Positions 1-8,495 of a stretch of 54,755 nt of DNA are shown here, one piece after another (position 1 is the first letter of the stretch; the number at the start of each line of letters is the position of its first letter). The notes below the pieces were generated by a model. The model saw nothing but the letters and a program-made list of their open reading frames with translations, made no database searches and was not told the DNA's origin. Position numbers and translations under genes: made by a program. Origin of the DNA: a virus; the IMG/VR virus record IMGVR_UViG_3300004369_000851, positions 1 to 54,755 of that record; one strand, written 5' to 3'.

Positions 1-3000
1 GCGATTCAAATGCTCGAGCCCTTGCAGTGGCATCAATTATCCCAGATGCTTCTAATCGATCAAATTCGGCTTGTATGTCTTTGTCTGAACCACTTGTGGC
101 CAACGCTCTTAATCTTCCCTCTTCTTTTGTTGCGGCTCCAACCGCAGTACCTTTCATCCCGTTTGCAAAAAGTTCTCCAATGATAGGGATTAGCGAAGCC
201 GATTCAATATTCTTAACAGCTTCTTTTCTCATTTTTTTCTTATTTTTGTCAGATTGGAACCACCCATTAAGGGCGCCGACTGCACCACCAATTAGCGCAC
301 CTACACCCGTTCCAATTATTGGTATAAAACTTCCAATTAATGCGCCCGCCGCTGCACCACCTAGGGCTCCAGACATAACCCCACCACCAGTTGTTTGTGC
401 GCTCATAGATGTCCCTATTCCACCAACGGCTATACCAGCGAGTGGGGAAAATGCGCCTATTGCGGATCCAGCTTGAAGCGCGCCCTGCGCTTCGTCTGTC
501 CCCATTTTTGAAGATAAATAACTTGCGCCCATTGATCCAAGCATTGATCCTGCGCCAAGACCCCTTCTCATTGCCGCACCACCAGCTCGCATTCTGGATG
601 GTTTCATACCAGCTTTTGCTTGCGCCCTCATAGATGCTTGATAACTTTTTTGTAAACTAGTGCCACTAAAAGTTTTACCCAAAAGGCTTCCGCCGCCAGC
701 TCTGGCTTTGGCTGTCAAATTCTTGGTGCCCTGCAAGCCAGCCTTGCCGTACTGTCTCATACCCATACCGAATGGCATTTGAGGTATAAAAGCGCCCGCT
801 ACTGATGCTTTCATACCCCTCATACTTCCAATCACGCCTTTGCCTCCACTGGCTCTAAGACCTGATTGAATTTGTTGACTACGAGACATCTGTGAAGCAG
901 CCAATGCGTCATAGTTATATGGATTACCTCCACCTCTGGCAGCTCGTTGCATTCTGTCCAATTCTCTATATTGCTGTTTGTTTAATCCCCTTAGACTTGA
1001 ATACGGATCAACTGTGCTTGTTGCTCTGCCGTAAATATTTGGACCACCCGAGGAAGTGGTGTTTTTGTTGAATCCCCTACCGTAAATTGGTCGCAGGTCG
1101 GATCCCCTGTTTGCCATTTTCCAACTGTAAACATCGCGCCGATAATCCGCATTAGATTGTCCTGGCTTTCTGTTGGGTGGTCTTATGCCCACCCCTGTAG
1201 CTCGGTCTACATATCCCCCGCCCATCCCTCCCCGTAAAGCACTTCCAGCGGCGGAACTTGTTAATGCAGCGGCAGCACCAGTCAATGCTGAAGCAGCACC
1301 AGTTAAACCACTTGCGGCGCCAATTAGTGAACCACCACCAGCTGCTTGATTGGCCATAGATGTGGCTCCCGTTGCAGCCATTGGTCCAACTACTCCTCTG
1401 CCTCCGAACATACCGCTAAATGCTCCGCCTGCACCGCCCGATCCAAACCGGCTACCGTAACGCATACGGTTTCGTCGACCCTTCATGCCTAATGCAATTG
1501 TTCCCGCCACGGGCATAAATGCGCCCAGTGGTCCCATCTTTGACATTAATTTAAAGACGCCGCCAAGCGCTCTCATTATTGTGGCGATGGCATTAACTAC
1601 TTTATTGATAATGGGAATTGCTTCAGTAAAAGCTTGCTTGAAACCATCGGACATTTCAAAAAACGCCGTTACAACATTTTTCATAGCATCGCCAAAAGAA
1701 GAAAATAGTTCTTTCTTGCTAGATGCAAGATCGGCAAGATTTTTTATGTTTCGACCAAAACCTTTTAATATTTCACTAAATGGTTTACCAAACATATCTA
1801 TTACTATTCGACCACCCTCACGTAATGGACTTATTACATCAAGAAATCTTCGCGTGTAGCCCGACATTTTGTTATAAACAGAAGTGATTCTTTCAAAAAA
1901 TCCTTCAACTTCGGGTAACCATTTTCTGTTGAGGTGAACTGCAAAATCGGCAATTTTTTGGGTGGCCGCAACAATTGAATCAGTTAAGGTTGAACCACCA
2001 AACGCCAACATATCGGAACTTATCCGGCGCAGGGTTGTTCGTAAAATTTGAAAAACACTAAAGAAGGTTTTTTTCAGTGGTTCTAGTAACTCCTGACCAA
2101 TTTCAGCCATCTCACCATAAAGTTTTGTCATATACATTTTAAGTTGTGCGAAAAGCGTTTTTTGTACTGCGTCAGCGGCGCCAGCGACACCACCCTCTCT
2201 TGATAAATCTCCAGATCTTAGAACTTTGAAAAAATCAGCAGCGGTGCTCATTTTCCCCTTACCCTGATACGCCTTAAAAGCCTTCTCAAACTCTGGTCCA
2301 ACTTGTTTGGCTGCATCAAGGACTTTTTGCGTAGCTTTTCCTTCTTTTTGAATTAAGCCCAGAAAATTTCCCGCCGCCTGCATTCCTTTGGCTGTGTCAC
2401 CGCTGGCTACGGCAAAGTCCATCATCATCCTTAACCCTGCTTGCGTCTGCGGGGTAAATGCAGAATTTTTAGCCACGGCTGCGAAGGCTGCATTGAGACT
2501 CATTACGCCTGCTGTCGCAAGGGCCGAATCTTGATATAAATTTTGTAGTGCCCCTGTTGCGTCTGCCATTCCAGCTTTTACATTTGGGGATCCCTTAAAT
2601 CGGAAAGCAAACTGAGCAGCGGTAACTTCACGAAATGCGGCGGCAGCACCAAGGGCAGCAGCACCAACGGCGTTAAATGTTCCTGCAAGGGCTTGCATTG
2701 TGACACCATACGATTTGGCTAAAAACCGACCTGTGGCAAACAGAAGGTTGATGCTGGCTAAAGAGATTGCAACAATGGCAAATTCAAGACCCATAGCTAT
2801 CACCGTAAAAAGCATAATTCTTGCAACTCTGGTAAAAATCTTCATAACAGCGCTGCCGGTACCAATTGCTTTATTAAATCTAGCTGCGGAATTAGTTGCA
2901 CCAACAAGTGCGGACGACGACTGATTGGTCTGCTTACTAAATAGGGCTGCGCTTCTACTGTTGTTGTTTTGTTGTTTATTGAGTGCCGCTAGCGCCGCCG

Positions 3001-3070
3001 AGGTCGCGGCTATCGCGGCTGTATTCTTGGTGTCAACATCAATGACTATATTTACGCGCTCGTCAGCCAC
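1..3070 (-). CDS. Tape measure protein, C-terminus cut by window edge
   Basis: The minus strand is open without a stop from a GTG at 3070 to the window edge, at least 1023 residues. The GTG has GGAG six bases upstream. The product sets tail length and sits inside the tail tube. The N-terminal third is alternating hydrophobic and Ala-rich helical sequence (around 3000-1900). The central and C-terminal parts are Gly/Ala/Met-rich with hydrophobic glycine-zipper-like stretches (around 1450-250), typical of tape measures. It follows directly on the gpG/gpGT chaperone pair, the canonical position. Unusual: it carries two copies of the VxGxM motif that punctuates the giant proteins on the other strand (VVGPM at 1379-1393 and VIGSM at 821-835), which could be maturation sites. 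Family assignment rests on position, length and composition. Confidence 0.88.
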   Translation of the reverse strand, partial: MADERVNIVIDVDTKNTAAIAATSAALAALNKQQNNNSRSAALFSKQTNQSSSALVGATNSAARFNKAIGTGSAVMKIFTRVARIMLFTVIAMGLEFAIVAISLASINLLFATGRFLAKSYGVTMQALAGTFNAVGAAALGAAAAFREVTAAQFAFRFKGSPNVKAGMADATGALQNLYQDSALATAGVMSLNAAFAAVAKNSAFTPQTQAGLRMMMDFAVASGDTAKGMQAAGNFLGLIQKEGKATQKVLDAAKQVGPEFEKAFKAYQGKGKMSTAADFFKVLRSGDLSREGGVAGAADAVQKTLFAQLKMYMTKLYGEMAEIGQELLEPLKKTFFSVFQILRTTLRRISSDMLAFGGSTLTDSIVAATQKIADFAVHLNRKWLPEVEGFFERITSVYNKMSGYTRRFLDVISPLREGGRIVIDMFGKPFSEILKGFGRNIKNLADLASSKKELFSSFGDAMKNVVTAFFEMSDGFKQAFTEAIPIINKVVNAIATIMRALGGVFKLMSKMGPLGAFMPVAGTIALGMKGRRNRMRYGSRFGSGGAGGAFSGMFGGRGVVGPMAATGATSMANQAAGGGSLIGAASGLTGAASALTGAAAALTSSAAGSALRGGMGGGYVDRATGVGIRPPNRKPGQSNADYRRDVYSWKMANRGSDLRPIYGRGFNKNTTSSGGPNIYGRATSTVDPYSSLRGLNKQQYRELDRMQRAARGGGNPYNYDALAASQMSRSQQIQSGLRASGGKGVIGSMRGMKASVAGAFIPQMPFGMGMRQYGKAGLQGTKNLTAKARAGGGSLLGKTFSGTSLQKSYQASMRAQAKAGMKPSRMRAGGAAMRRGLGAGSMLGSMGASYLSSKMGTDEAQGALQAGSAIGAFSPLAGIAVGGIGTSMSAQTTGGGVMSGALGGAAAGALIGSFIPIIGTGVGALIGGAVGALNGWFQSDKNKKKMRKEAVKNIESASLIPIIGELFANGMKGTAVGAATKEEGRLRALATSGSDKDIQAEFDRLEASGIIDATARARAFES

Positions 3071-3097
3071 TAAATACTCCAGCTAGTTTAATTAGGG

Positions 3098-3786
3098 TTA
3101 ATAACCCCGTGCTTCACGCTCGGCTTCTTGCCGATCCGCTTCAACAACTTTACCACAAGCAATCAAAATGAGCCATTCTGCGGTGCTTACATTAAGAAGT
3201 TCTATTGGGCTCGCTCCAAACGCTTCGGCTAATCGCGCCGCGGTAATGACGCGATTGTCTTCCGCCAGATCATCTAGGAGCGTATCGAGGGGTTTTCAGT
3301 ACTCTCCACGTTGTCGCCGTATCCAGCTGCGTCAATAATGGCGAGAGCTGCGGATTCAAGGTGTGGATCAAGACCAAAGAAAACTTGGATCGCATCAGGA
3401 ATGGATTTTTTTGTATTAGTCATTTCAAGAATTGATGGTGAAGCGAACCCGAGGGACTTACCATTCTCGTAGGCTTCTTCGCCGTTCAACCAAATACCCA
3501 GCGTTGTGTGTCCAATAACGGTGCAAGCAAATTTTGTTGCATCAATTCCGTTCTTGGATTCCGAGCCACAATTTTTTTGCCAGGCTTTAATTTGTTGCTG
3601 GGTGATATTTGGGCTTATCAGAAGTTGCACGCCAGGCCGTTCGGGTACTGTAATAAAAATTTCCTTGCGCTTCACTTTTTTGGAGATTATCCCCTTAAGT
3701 TCGCTAAGAACATTTCCATCCAGTTCGTCTGGTGTTGAATTGTCTTGGTTGTCTTGGACTGTATATAGTTCGTCGTTGTTGCTCAT
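3098..3786 (-). CDS. Frameshifted tail assembly chaperone, gpGT-like
   Basis: A -1 slip at A AAC CCC joins the 165 zero-frame codons starting at 3786 to a frame that stays open for 64 more codons and stops with TAA at 3100-3098, giving about 229 residues. The extension has no convincing start of its own. It reads as a compact helical, acidic/basic domain containing TAEWLILIACGKVVEADR, similar in style to gpT-type C-terminal domains. It ends 27 bases before the tape measure GTG. Programmed frameshifting here is widely conserved in tailed phages. This exact product is inferred from the heptamer and the open frame. Confidence 0.72.
3274..3786 (-). CDS. Tail assembly chaperone, gpG-like (unshifted product)
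   Basis: A 170-residue acidic protein lies between the tail tube gene and the tape measure, where tail phages keep the tape-measure chaperone. The fold is not obvious from motifs; the call rests on position, size and the overlapping -1 frame extension. In lambda-like systems gpG binds the tape measure and the frameshifted gpGT recruits tube subunits. The zero frame stops at a TAG only six codons past a slippery AAACCCC heptamer (minus strand, 3295-3289), so most ribosomes should make this short form. The start is ATG at 3786. Confidence 0.75.
   Translation of the reverse strand: MSNNDELYTVQDNQDNSTPDELDGNVLSELKGIISKKVKRKEIFITVPERPGVQLLISPNITQQQIKAWQKNCGSESKNGIDATKFACTVIGHTTLGIWLNGEEAYENGKSLGFASPSILEMTNTKKSIPDAIQVFFGLDPHLESAALAIIDAAGYGDNVESTENPSIRS
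3289..3295 (-). other. Programmed -1 frameshift slippery heptamer
   Basis: On the minus strand the sequence reads A AAC CCC in the gpG frame, a perfect X XXY YYZ heptamer inside AAAACCCC. After slippage the ribosome reads AAA CCC CTC and enters the open gpT frame, while the zero frame terminates six codons later. I did not identify a strong downstream pseudoknot by eye. Confidence 0.75.
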
Positions 3787-3807
3787 GCGGTCAGACTAGC
3801 AAACTCC

Positions 3808-3840
3808 AACTCCGCATGGCGGAACCCTAAAATCAGGGTT
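3808..3840 (-). terminator. Tandem hairpins after tail tube gene (attenuator candidate)
   Basis: Immediately after the tube gene stop, the minus strand can form AACCCT/AGGGTT (6 bp, loop of six) and then a small CCGC-cat-GCGG hairpin. There is no U-tract. The position between a highly expressed tube gene and the chaperone fits partial attenuation or mRNA end protection, but this is only a structural suggestion. Confidence 0.3.
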
Positions 3841-4285
3841 ATTGCGTTGGTTCGCCAGAGACGGCAAATGTTAAGGCAAATGTTGCTGGGGCACCAGAGG
3901 ATGAATCACCGTCTGGCTCAGACAACCCAACAAGGAGGGCCTTGGAGTAGATGCGCTCTGAGGTCTTGTCAGCCAAATCACAGTTTGTGTCATAGATTTT
4001 GACTTCATAATAGGCTCGACCAACCTGCTTGCGGAGGGTTGCAAGTTTTGTTCGTTCGTCAGATGAGTAGTGCCTGGTTAGGGTTACATCTCCAACCTCA
4101 GATGGCGCACAAAGAACCTCAGGAAATTTTGAGCCACCAACATAGATTTTCTCAACGGCGGCTGTAATTTCTCCGCCGGAAACTTGAGCAAAAAACCCAC
4201 TAATGTCTTCGCCCGTTATATCCTCACCACTCAATGGTGTGATATTTGCAAATATTTGCCTTTGAGCCAATTTCTTCGATGCCAT
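3839..4285 (-). CDS. Tail tube protein
   Basis: This 148-residue protein lies directly downstream of the sheath gene (19 bases apart) and upstream of the chaperones, the standard place for the inner tail tube subunit of a contractile tail. The sequence is beta-rich (around residues 30-75 and 88-145), with the short, polar, Gly-containing turns usual for tube proteins, and includes GGEITAAVEKIYVGG and LTRHYSSDERTKLATLRKQV. The product would stack as hexameric rings inside the sheath and around the tape measure. The assignment rests on synteny, size and composition. Confidence 0.8.
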   Translation of the reverse strand: MASKKLAQRQIFANITPLSGEDITGEDISGFFAQVSGGEITAAVEKIYVGGSKFPEVLCAPSEVGDVTLTRHYSSDERTKLATLRKQVGRAYYEVKIYDTNCDLADKTSERIYSKALLVGLSEPDGDSSSGAPATFALTFAVSGEPTQ

Positions 4286-4304
4286 TATCTATTCTCCCTC
4301 AGTA

Positions 4305-5762
4305 TTAAACGACCGAAGCCGTCAAGTTTGATTTAACAATTTCTATTTCAATTGTTTCACCAATTGAAGAGATTCGGGCACCAATTTTTGCTTTAATTGT
4401 TCCTTCGGCGAGTTGGCTTATTGGATTGATTGAGTCATCAACTCTGACCGCATAGCCTGGGTCAATTTGTTTTCCCTGAGCGTTAACTGCCTCATAAACC
4501 CCGCCCGCCACAGCAATTCGATCCATAATCGCAACAAGCGATGAACGAATTTCGGCAAACAAGCTCTTACGGCCATCAATTGGTCGGAATACATGCACCT
4601 CAAGAGCACGCTTTGCTTCGTAGGTGATGTAGTTAAGCGTTTCTCTTGCGTTAATGAAACGGAAGTTCGTTACATCGCTTGATACTGAACGAGCACCATA
4701 GATGCGTGTCGTTCCGTTAACGACCTTGATTGGGTTTACTCCAGCGGTGGCAAGAGATGCTTCTTGAGATGCGGTAAGGTAACTCTGTGGCTCTGTAACA
4801 TATACGGCTTCACTTACGGCGCCGGCGTAAACATTCCAAGTGCCAGATGTGTTTTGAACCTGTGCACGCTTAGCAGCAACATATCCCTCGTTAGGAATAA
4901 GCGATGTCAAAGTGCCGTTAGGAATTCGAACCCATGGATAAAAGAATGCAGCATATTCTGCACCAGACACCACCGAGTATGTTGCAGCGGTGGTGACTGC
5001 ATCGTTTACCGTGTCCGTGGAATCAAATCCAAGAAGCGCAATTCTTCCATTTAATTTTGCGTGAGCAATCAAGGAGTCGTAATTGCCAGCTAGATAGAAA
5101 CCTGGAGCAGCAACTGCGCCCGGCCCGTATGCATCAATAAAGAATTCAAGCGCTTCGTCAAGATCGGTCTCATCAAGCGCGCCACCATCGGCGCCTCCTG
5201 TAAAAAGAGCAGCGGCGGCTGTGGCTGGCAATAAAGCCGAAGCACCAGCGTATGCGGTCACATACAATGATGCAATTGCCGAGTTGTTGATTTCATCAAC
5301 TGCGTTTGCAACCGTTGTGTGTGACTGGCTTGTAAAGACAACTACATCATTAAGTAAAACTTTAACTACGAACGAAGTCACTGGCGAACCGGTCGAAACA
5401 ACCTGTGCTTTCAATAATGTGTTAGCCCACGCTCCTTCACCAGAAGCGATGAGACCCATTGATGTAGCAGCTGCGCCATCTGCTAATGTTATTCCTCCGC
5501 TTGTGGCGTCATCTGGGATCACGCGAGATACGTAAGCTTTTGCGCCACCCTCTTCAAAAAATGATTCGAGTGTTTGATGTACCCATCCGCTTGATGTGTA
5601 TCCACCGTAAACCGTTTCGTACTCGGCAATGCTGTATACAGCAACTGCTTTTCCTTCTGGGCCACGTGTTGTCACACCCGCAACAAATAAGGTTGCGCTT
5701 GGATTGGTCTGAGCATTAGTTGGGCCCGTACGGACCGCTGTTGTAACAACTACACCTGGCAT
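4305..5762 (-). CDS. Contractile tail sheath protein
   Basis: This 485-residue protein has hallmarks of phage sheath proteins. The N-terminus MPGVVVTT leads to a beta-strand used in inter-subunit meshing. A GGAKAYVSRV segment lies at about residues 72-81, like the conserved G-(A/G)-x-x-x-V-x-R-(V/I) sheath motif. A variable inserted domain covers roughly residues 100-270. A conserved C-terminal domain ends in an EIEIVKSNL-type strand. The sheath contracts to drive the tube through the envelope, so the virion is a myovirus. The start ATG has GGAGG five bases upstream (GGAGGACGAGATG). A TATAAT box lies about 60 bases upstream. Confidence 0.93.
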   Translation of the reverse strand: MPGVVVTTAVRTGPTNAQTNPSATLFVAGVTTRGPEGKAVAVYSIAEYETVYGGYTSSGWVHQTLESFFEEGGAKAYVSRVIPDDATSGGITLADGAAATSMGLIASGEGAWANTLLKAQVVSTGSPVTSFVVKVLLNDVVVFTSQSHTTVANAVDEINNSAIASLYVTAYAGASALLPATAAAALFTGGADGGALDETDLDEALEFFIDAYGPGAVAAPGFYLAGNYDSLIAHAKLNGRIALLGFDSTDTVNDAVTTAATYSVVSGAEYAAFFYPWVRIPNGTLTSLIPNEGYVAAKRAQVQNTSGTWNVYAGAVSEAVYVTEPQSYLTASQEASLATAGVNPIKVVNGTTRIYGARSVSSDVTNFRFINARETLNYITYEAKRALEVHVFRPIDGRKSLFAEIRSSLVAIMDRIAVAGGVYEAVNAQGKQIDPGYAVRVDDSINPISQLAEGTIKAKIGARISSIGETIEIEIVKSNLTASVV

Positions 5763-5824
5763 CTCGTCCTCCGTGAACGTTGGAGATAATTTAATATTTG
5801 GCTAATTGATGTAAGCCACTTCTG

Positions 5825-5830
5825 ATTATA
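5825..5830 (-). promoter_or_regulatory. Candidate promoter -10 box for sheath/tube genes
   Basis: The minus strand carries a perfect TATAAT in the 96-base gap upstream of the sheath gene. No good -35 hexamer sits 16-18 bases upstream, so it would need an activator or a phage-modified polymerase. Position, and the need for high sheath and tube expression, support it. Confidence 0.35.
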
Positions 5831-5858
5831 GATAATTCTTACCCAGTTTTGGCGCAAC

Positions 5859-6266
5859 CTAGTATTGAACTTCCTTGGGTTCGTATCTTGCTGTCGTTTC
5901 TTTATTTGTCTCGCTTGCTGCTTCGGCTACAGTTGCCTCAACCACGGTTTCTTCAACCACGGTTTCCTCGACTACGACCTCTTCAACATTTTTCTTTTGA
6001 GATTTTTTGCTTACCTTGCTGGCTACGGATGCACTCGTTGCAACAGTGGCGTTGATGGTAACAACAAGACCCTGTGCAAGGCGGGCCTGAGTCGTTGGAT
6101 CGTTGACCGAAACAACAGCAAAACCGTTTGGCTGCACCATAAAGGGTGGTGTTGCACATCTAAGCAACCTATTGGAAACATTTTTGATCAAGATTTGACC
6201 ATCTTCAAGCTTGGGATCCGAGCCATCTTCAATTGATTTAAAAAAATACATAGGTTGATTATACAT
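5859..6266 (-). CDS. Hypothetical protein with acidic Val/Glu/Thr-rich tail
   Basis: This 135-residue protein sits between the tail-completion gene and the sheath. Residues 1-70 look globular and beta-rich. Residues 75-125 are low complexity, built of Ala/Val/Ser/Lys followed by repeats of the type VVEETVVEETVVEATVAE. I do not recognise the family. Its place in the connector-to-sheath run suggests a small structural or neck-associated protein. It overlaps the preceding gene by eight bases, implying translational coupling. The repeated GTTGAAGAAACCGTGGT-like units are internal direct repeats. Confidence 0.7.
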   Translation of the reverse strand: MYNQPMYFFKSIEDGSDPKLEDGQILIKNVSNRLLRCATPPFMVQPNGFAVVSVNDPTTQARLAQGLVVTINATVATSASVASKVSKKSQKKNVEEVVVEETVVEETVVEATVAEAASETNKETTARYEPKEVQY

Positions 6267-6867
6267 TCAAAGACGCCCCTATAGCAGAACGATTGAGTAT
6301 CAACTCGTAGTCCTCAAACTCGGCAATAATTTCTCTCGTAATAACCTCTTCCATAGTGATGTCATACCCAATGTACGCACCAGCCAACACCCTGTCACCC
6401 TTCAGTAGGGTCAAATCGGAGTATTCTTCTGAAAGTGTTGATTCTTCAACCCTTGCGTCCCTGACGGACGATCTAGAAAAGCAGGGGCGATCAAGTAGGG
6501 CTGAACGAACAACGGTTGTCAAGCGATCCCTCATTATTGTCGCCTGTTCTGAGCCATCGGCCCGAACCCAAACATATGTCCTCATGACATAAGTGGCGTT
6601 ATAGACAGGGTCGCCAGTCGCTTCGTGATAAAACCTAGAAAAAGACTTTGTTGAAATTGCCACAGTAATGATTGTCGGCCAGGAATCCAAAGCCAATGGC
6701 TCATAACTCACATAGGTGGCAGGGACGGGAAGGGATATGTCATCTAGACCCCAACCATTTCTATACCTGTTAATCCTCGTAGGGATGTCGTTTTCTAGGA
6801 ATGTGGTTACATATTCCTTAGCAAACTGCGGACCATACATTAATTCGTCTGGGTTTACGCTTGGCAT
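6259..6867 (-). CDS. Tail terminator / completion-like protein
   Basis: This 202-residue protein follows the gpS/gpG-like completion protein by three bases. It is rich in beta segments, with VRADGSEQATIMRDRLTTVV in the middle resembling the short helix of tail-terminator proteins. The gene order connector, virion morphogenesis protein, this protein, sheath, tube matches the neck region of contractile phages, where the terminator caps the tail tube. No diagnostic motif was recognised, so the role is inferred from synteny. Confidence 0.6.
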   Translation of the reverse strand: MPSVNPDELMYGPQFAKEYVTTFLENDIPTRINRYRNGWGLDDISLPVPATYVSYEPLALDSWPTIITVAISTKSFSRFYHEATGDPVYNATYVMRTYVWVRADGSEQATIMRDRLTTVVRSALLDRPCFSRSSVRDARVEESTLSEEYSDLTLLKGDRVLAGAYIGYDITMEEVITREIIAEFEDYELILNRSAIGASLNV

Positions 6868-6870
6868 AAT

Positions 6871-7323
6871 TTACTCTCCAACCACATAATGGGCCGCGTC
6901 TTGTGCTGTTGATTTAGCAAAACCAGCTGGTTCAAAAATAATTTTACGCTTAGGCATTTTGGATGTTCCGTATTGATGAAATTTTGCATATTTAACATTT
7001 GTTCCAAATTCAGCCCTCGTAGGACCAACAGAAGTTAAGCCGCGACTCAGATTCGCCACGCTTCGGAATAAAGAGCCATCGCCGACGAGCATTGGCCTAC
7101 CAGGAAATCTAGACATTTTCCATGCTGCGTAGGTCGGGTCAAGCGGAGCCCAACCACCAACTGGCAAACCCTGTGCGGTGAAATTTGCTACGTTGGCTTT
7201 TTCGAGTTCTTTTTTGGCTTTAATAAAAATTGGTTCAAATGTTTTTGAACGCAACAACATTCCAGTGAGGCGAAGTTGAACTTTTTTGACACCCCTGACT
7301 CTAATGTTGGCAACTGCGGTCAA
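6871..7323 (-). CDS. Phage virion morphogenesis / tail completion protein (P2 gpS, Mu gpG-like)
   Basis: This 150-residue basic protein has the family layout of the P2 gpS/Mu gpG tail completion group. An N-terminal helical region carries FEPIFIKAKKELEKANVANF. It is followed by the VGGWAPLDPTYAAWKMS segment, LVGDGSLFRSV, and finally FGTNVKYAKFHQYGTSKMP, where the Y(A)xxHQxG motif is characteristic. Such proteins act at the head-tail joining end of the tail. The start overlaps the end of the connector gene by four bases (ATGA type). Confidence 0.82.
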   Translation of the reverse strand: MTAVANIRVRGVKKVQLRLTGMLLRSKTFEPIFIKAKKELEKANVANFTAQGLPVGGWAPLDPTYAAWKMSRFPGRPMLVGDGSLFRSVANLSRGLTSVGPTRAEFGTNVKYAKFHQYGTSKMPKRKIIFEPAGFAKSTAQDAAHYVVGE

Positions 7324-8192
7324 CTTATTCTCCTACGTCGAAAAGTTTTTAAAATCAATAATTCTTTTTCAAGAAAACCCGTTTCAGCCACGGCAACATT
7401 TCTTGGATTTAAATCTTTGACACCAACTACATCATCATGCATATTTTGCATTTCTCTAGTAGCGGCGCGAAGAATCATTAATTTTAAAGTCGGAGTGCTT
7501 GATCCAATTAGCCCACCTTTATAAGTTACGACAACCCTGTCGTTTGGCATTGCGCCAAAAAGCTCAAGACCCCATCGGTGAACAATGTAGCCACTCCCAG
7601 TCGCACTAGCAGTTCCACCAGATGTGTAGGCCCCCAGCGCTGAGCCCGTATTAAAATTCTTCACGTCAAATGTTGTTGATGTTACTCCTAGTATTTCCAT
7701 TGTGCTTCTATTCCAGTGAGCCGGGGTAATCCCTGTGACTGAAACAGTTTGGGCAAGGGTAAAATTATGCTGCGTGGATGTTGTATACCTTACGAGGCTT
7801 CCAACTTCAACCGCATCAGATATTGTTGCTGTCCTATAGGCAAACTCAGCAAGGTTAACGCTGTTTGACGAACTAGATATGTTCACCTTAGAAACAGAGG
7901 CGATAGGCGAATTGCGTAGTGGTAAATGTACCCCGGGAACAACATAATCCATTATGTTGCTGTCATTGAAGGTTGAGCTCTCGTTGTCATAAAAAAAACT
8001 TGATGTTGGCAGCGCATACTGTGAAGATGGAACCACGTGCTCTTCGATATATTCCGCTTCCTCAACTGGCCTACCGAGATACGCTTCCATCTCGCTCTGT
8101 AGTCCAGCCAAAACAAGTTCGGCAGCATCTAGCTGTCTATTCGTAAGCGAAACATCCATGTATGTTTTTAGTTCGTTAGTCGTAACAAGCAC
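7320..8192 (-). CDS. Head-tail connector protein with inserted Ig-like module
   Basis: This 290-residue protein has an N-terminal helical segment (residues 1-50) like head-tail connectors and a C-terminal helical part (about 225-290). A Ser/Thr/Gly-rich beta module (about 110-200) separates them. The inserted module contains TVSVTGITPAHWNRSTMEI and a STTFDVKNF strand, a pattern common in phage structural add-on domains. The protein likely forms part of the ring between portal and tail. It is followed with a four-base overlap by the tail-completion gene. Confidence 0.7.
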   Translation of the reverse strand: MLVTTNELKTYMDVSLTNRQLDAAELVLAGLQSEMEAYLGRPVEEAEYIEEHVVPSSQYALPTSSFFYDNESSTFNDSNIMDYVVPGVHLPLRNSPIASVSKVNISSSSNSVNLAEFAYRTATISDAVEVGSLVRYTTSTQHNFTLAQTVSVTGITPAHWNRSTMEILGVTSTTFDVKNFNTGSALGAYTSGGTASATGSGYIVHRWGLELFGAMPNDRVVVTYKGGLIGSSTPTLKLMILRAATREMQNMHDDVVGVKDLNPRNVAVAETGFLEKELLILKTFRRRRIS

Positions 8193-8213
8193 GATTATCT
8201 CCAGATGACTAAA

Positions 8214-8444
8214 TTAGGCGGATACGCCACCAAGTAAACGTCGGCGCCGTTCCCGGATTAAAGATCTTCCTTGCCCAGCTGCTGTTCTTCTTCTTCTTCC
8301 ACCTTGTGTGCGATCCGCTGCTCGTCTAAGAGCGTACGCAGCCGTACGCCTCCACCATCGCGGTCTTTTAGTCGGACCAACATTTGGGCCAGGCGGGTTC
8401 GGCAAGACGGGTTCAATATCGGGGGTATTGTTGGGGATGACCAT
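8214..8444 (-). CDS. Small Arg-rich protein
   Basis: This 76-residue protein has an N-terminal Pro-rich segment (residues 1-25) and then a strongly basic stretch in which about one residue in three is Arg. An AAAGG sequence lies seven bases before the ATG. No family is recognised. The charge suggests nucleic-acid binding or a structural cement role. It lies between the ParB-like gene and the connector gene with short gaps, so it is probably co-transcribed. Confidence 0.5.
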   Translation of the reverse strand: MVIPNNTPDIEPVLPNPPGPNVGPTKRPRWWRRTAAYALRRAADRTQGGRRRRTAAGQGRSLIRERRRRLLGGVSA

Positions 8445-8495
8445 AAGCGACCTTTCTATCTATGCATATTTTAACATTAGAATCGGTCTGGGAGT

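Noticed and set aside
27-2924. Several plus-strand open frames of 74-149 codons
   Set aside because: They lie opposite a continuous minus-strand frame of over 1000 codons with tape-measure composition; their sequences are low-complexity mirrors of the Gly/Ala-rich gene.
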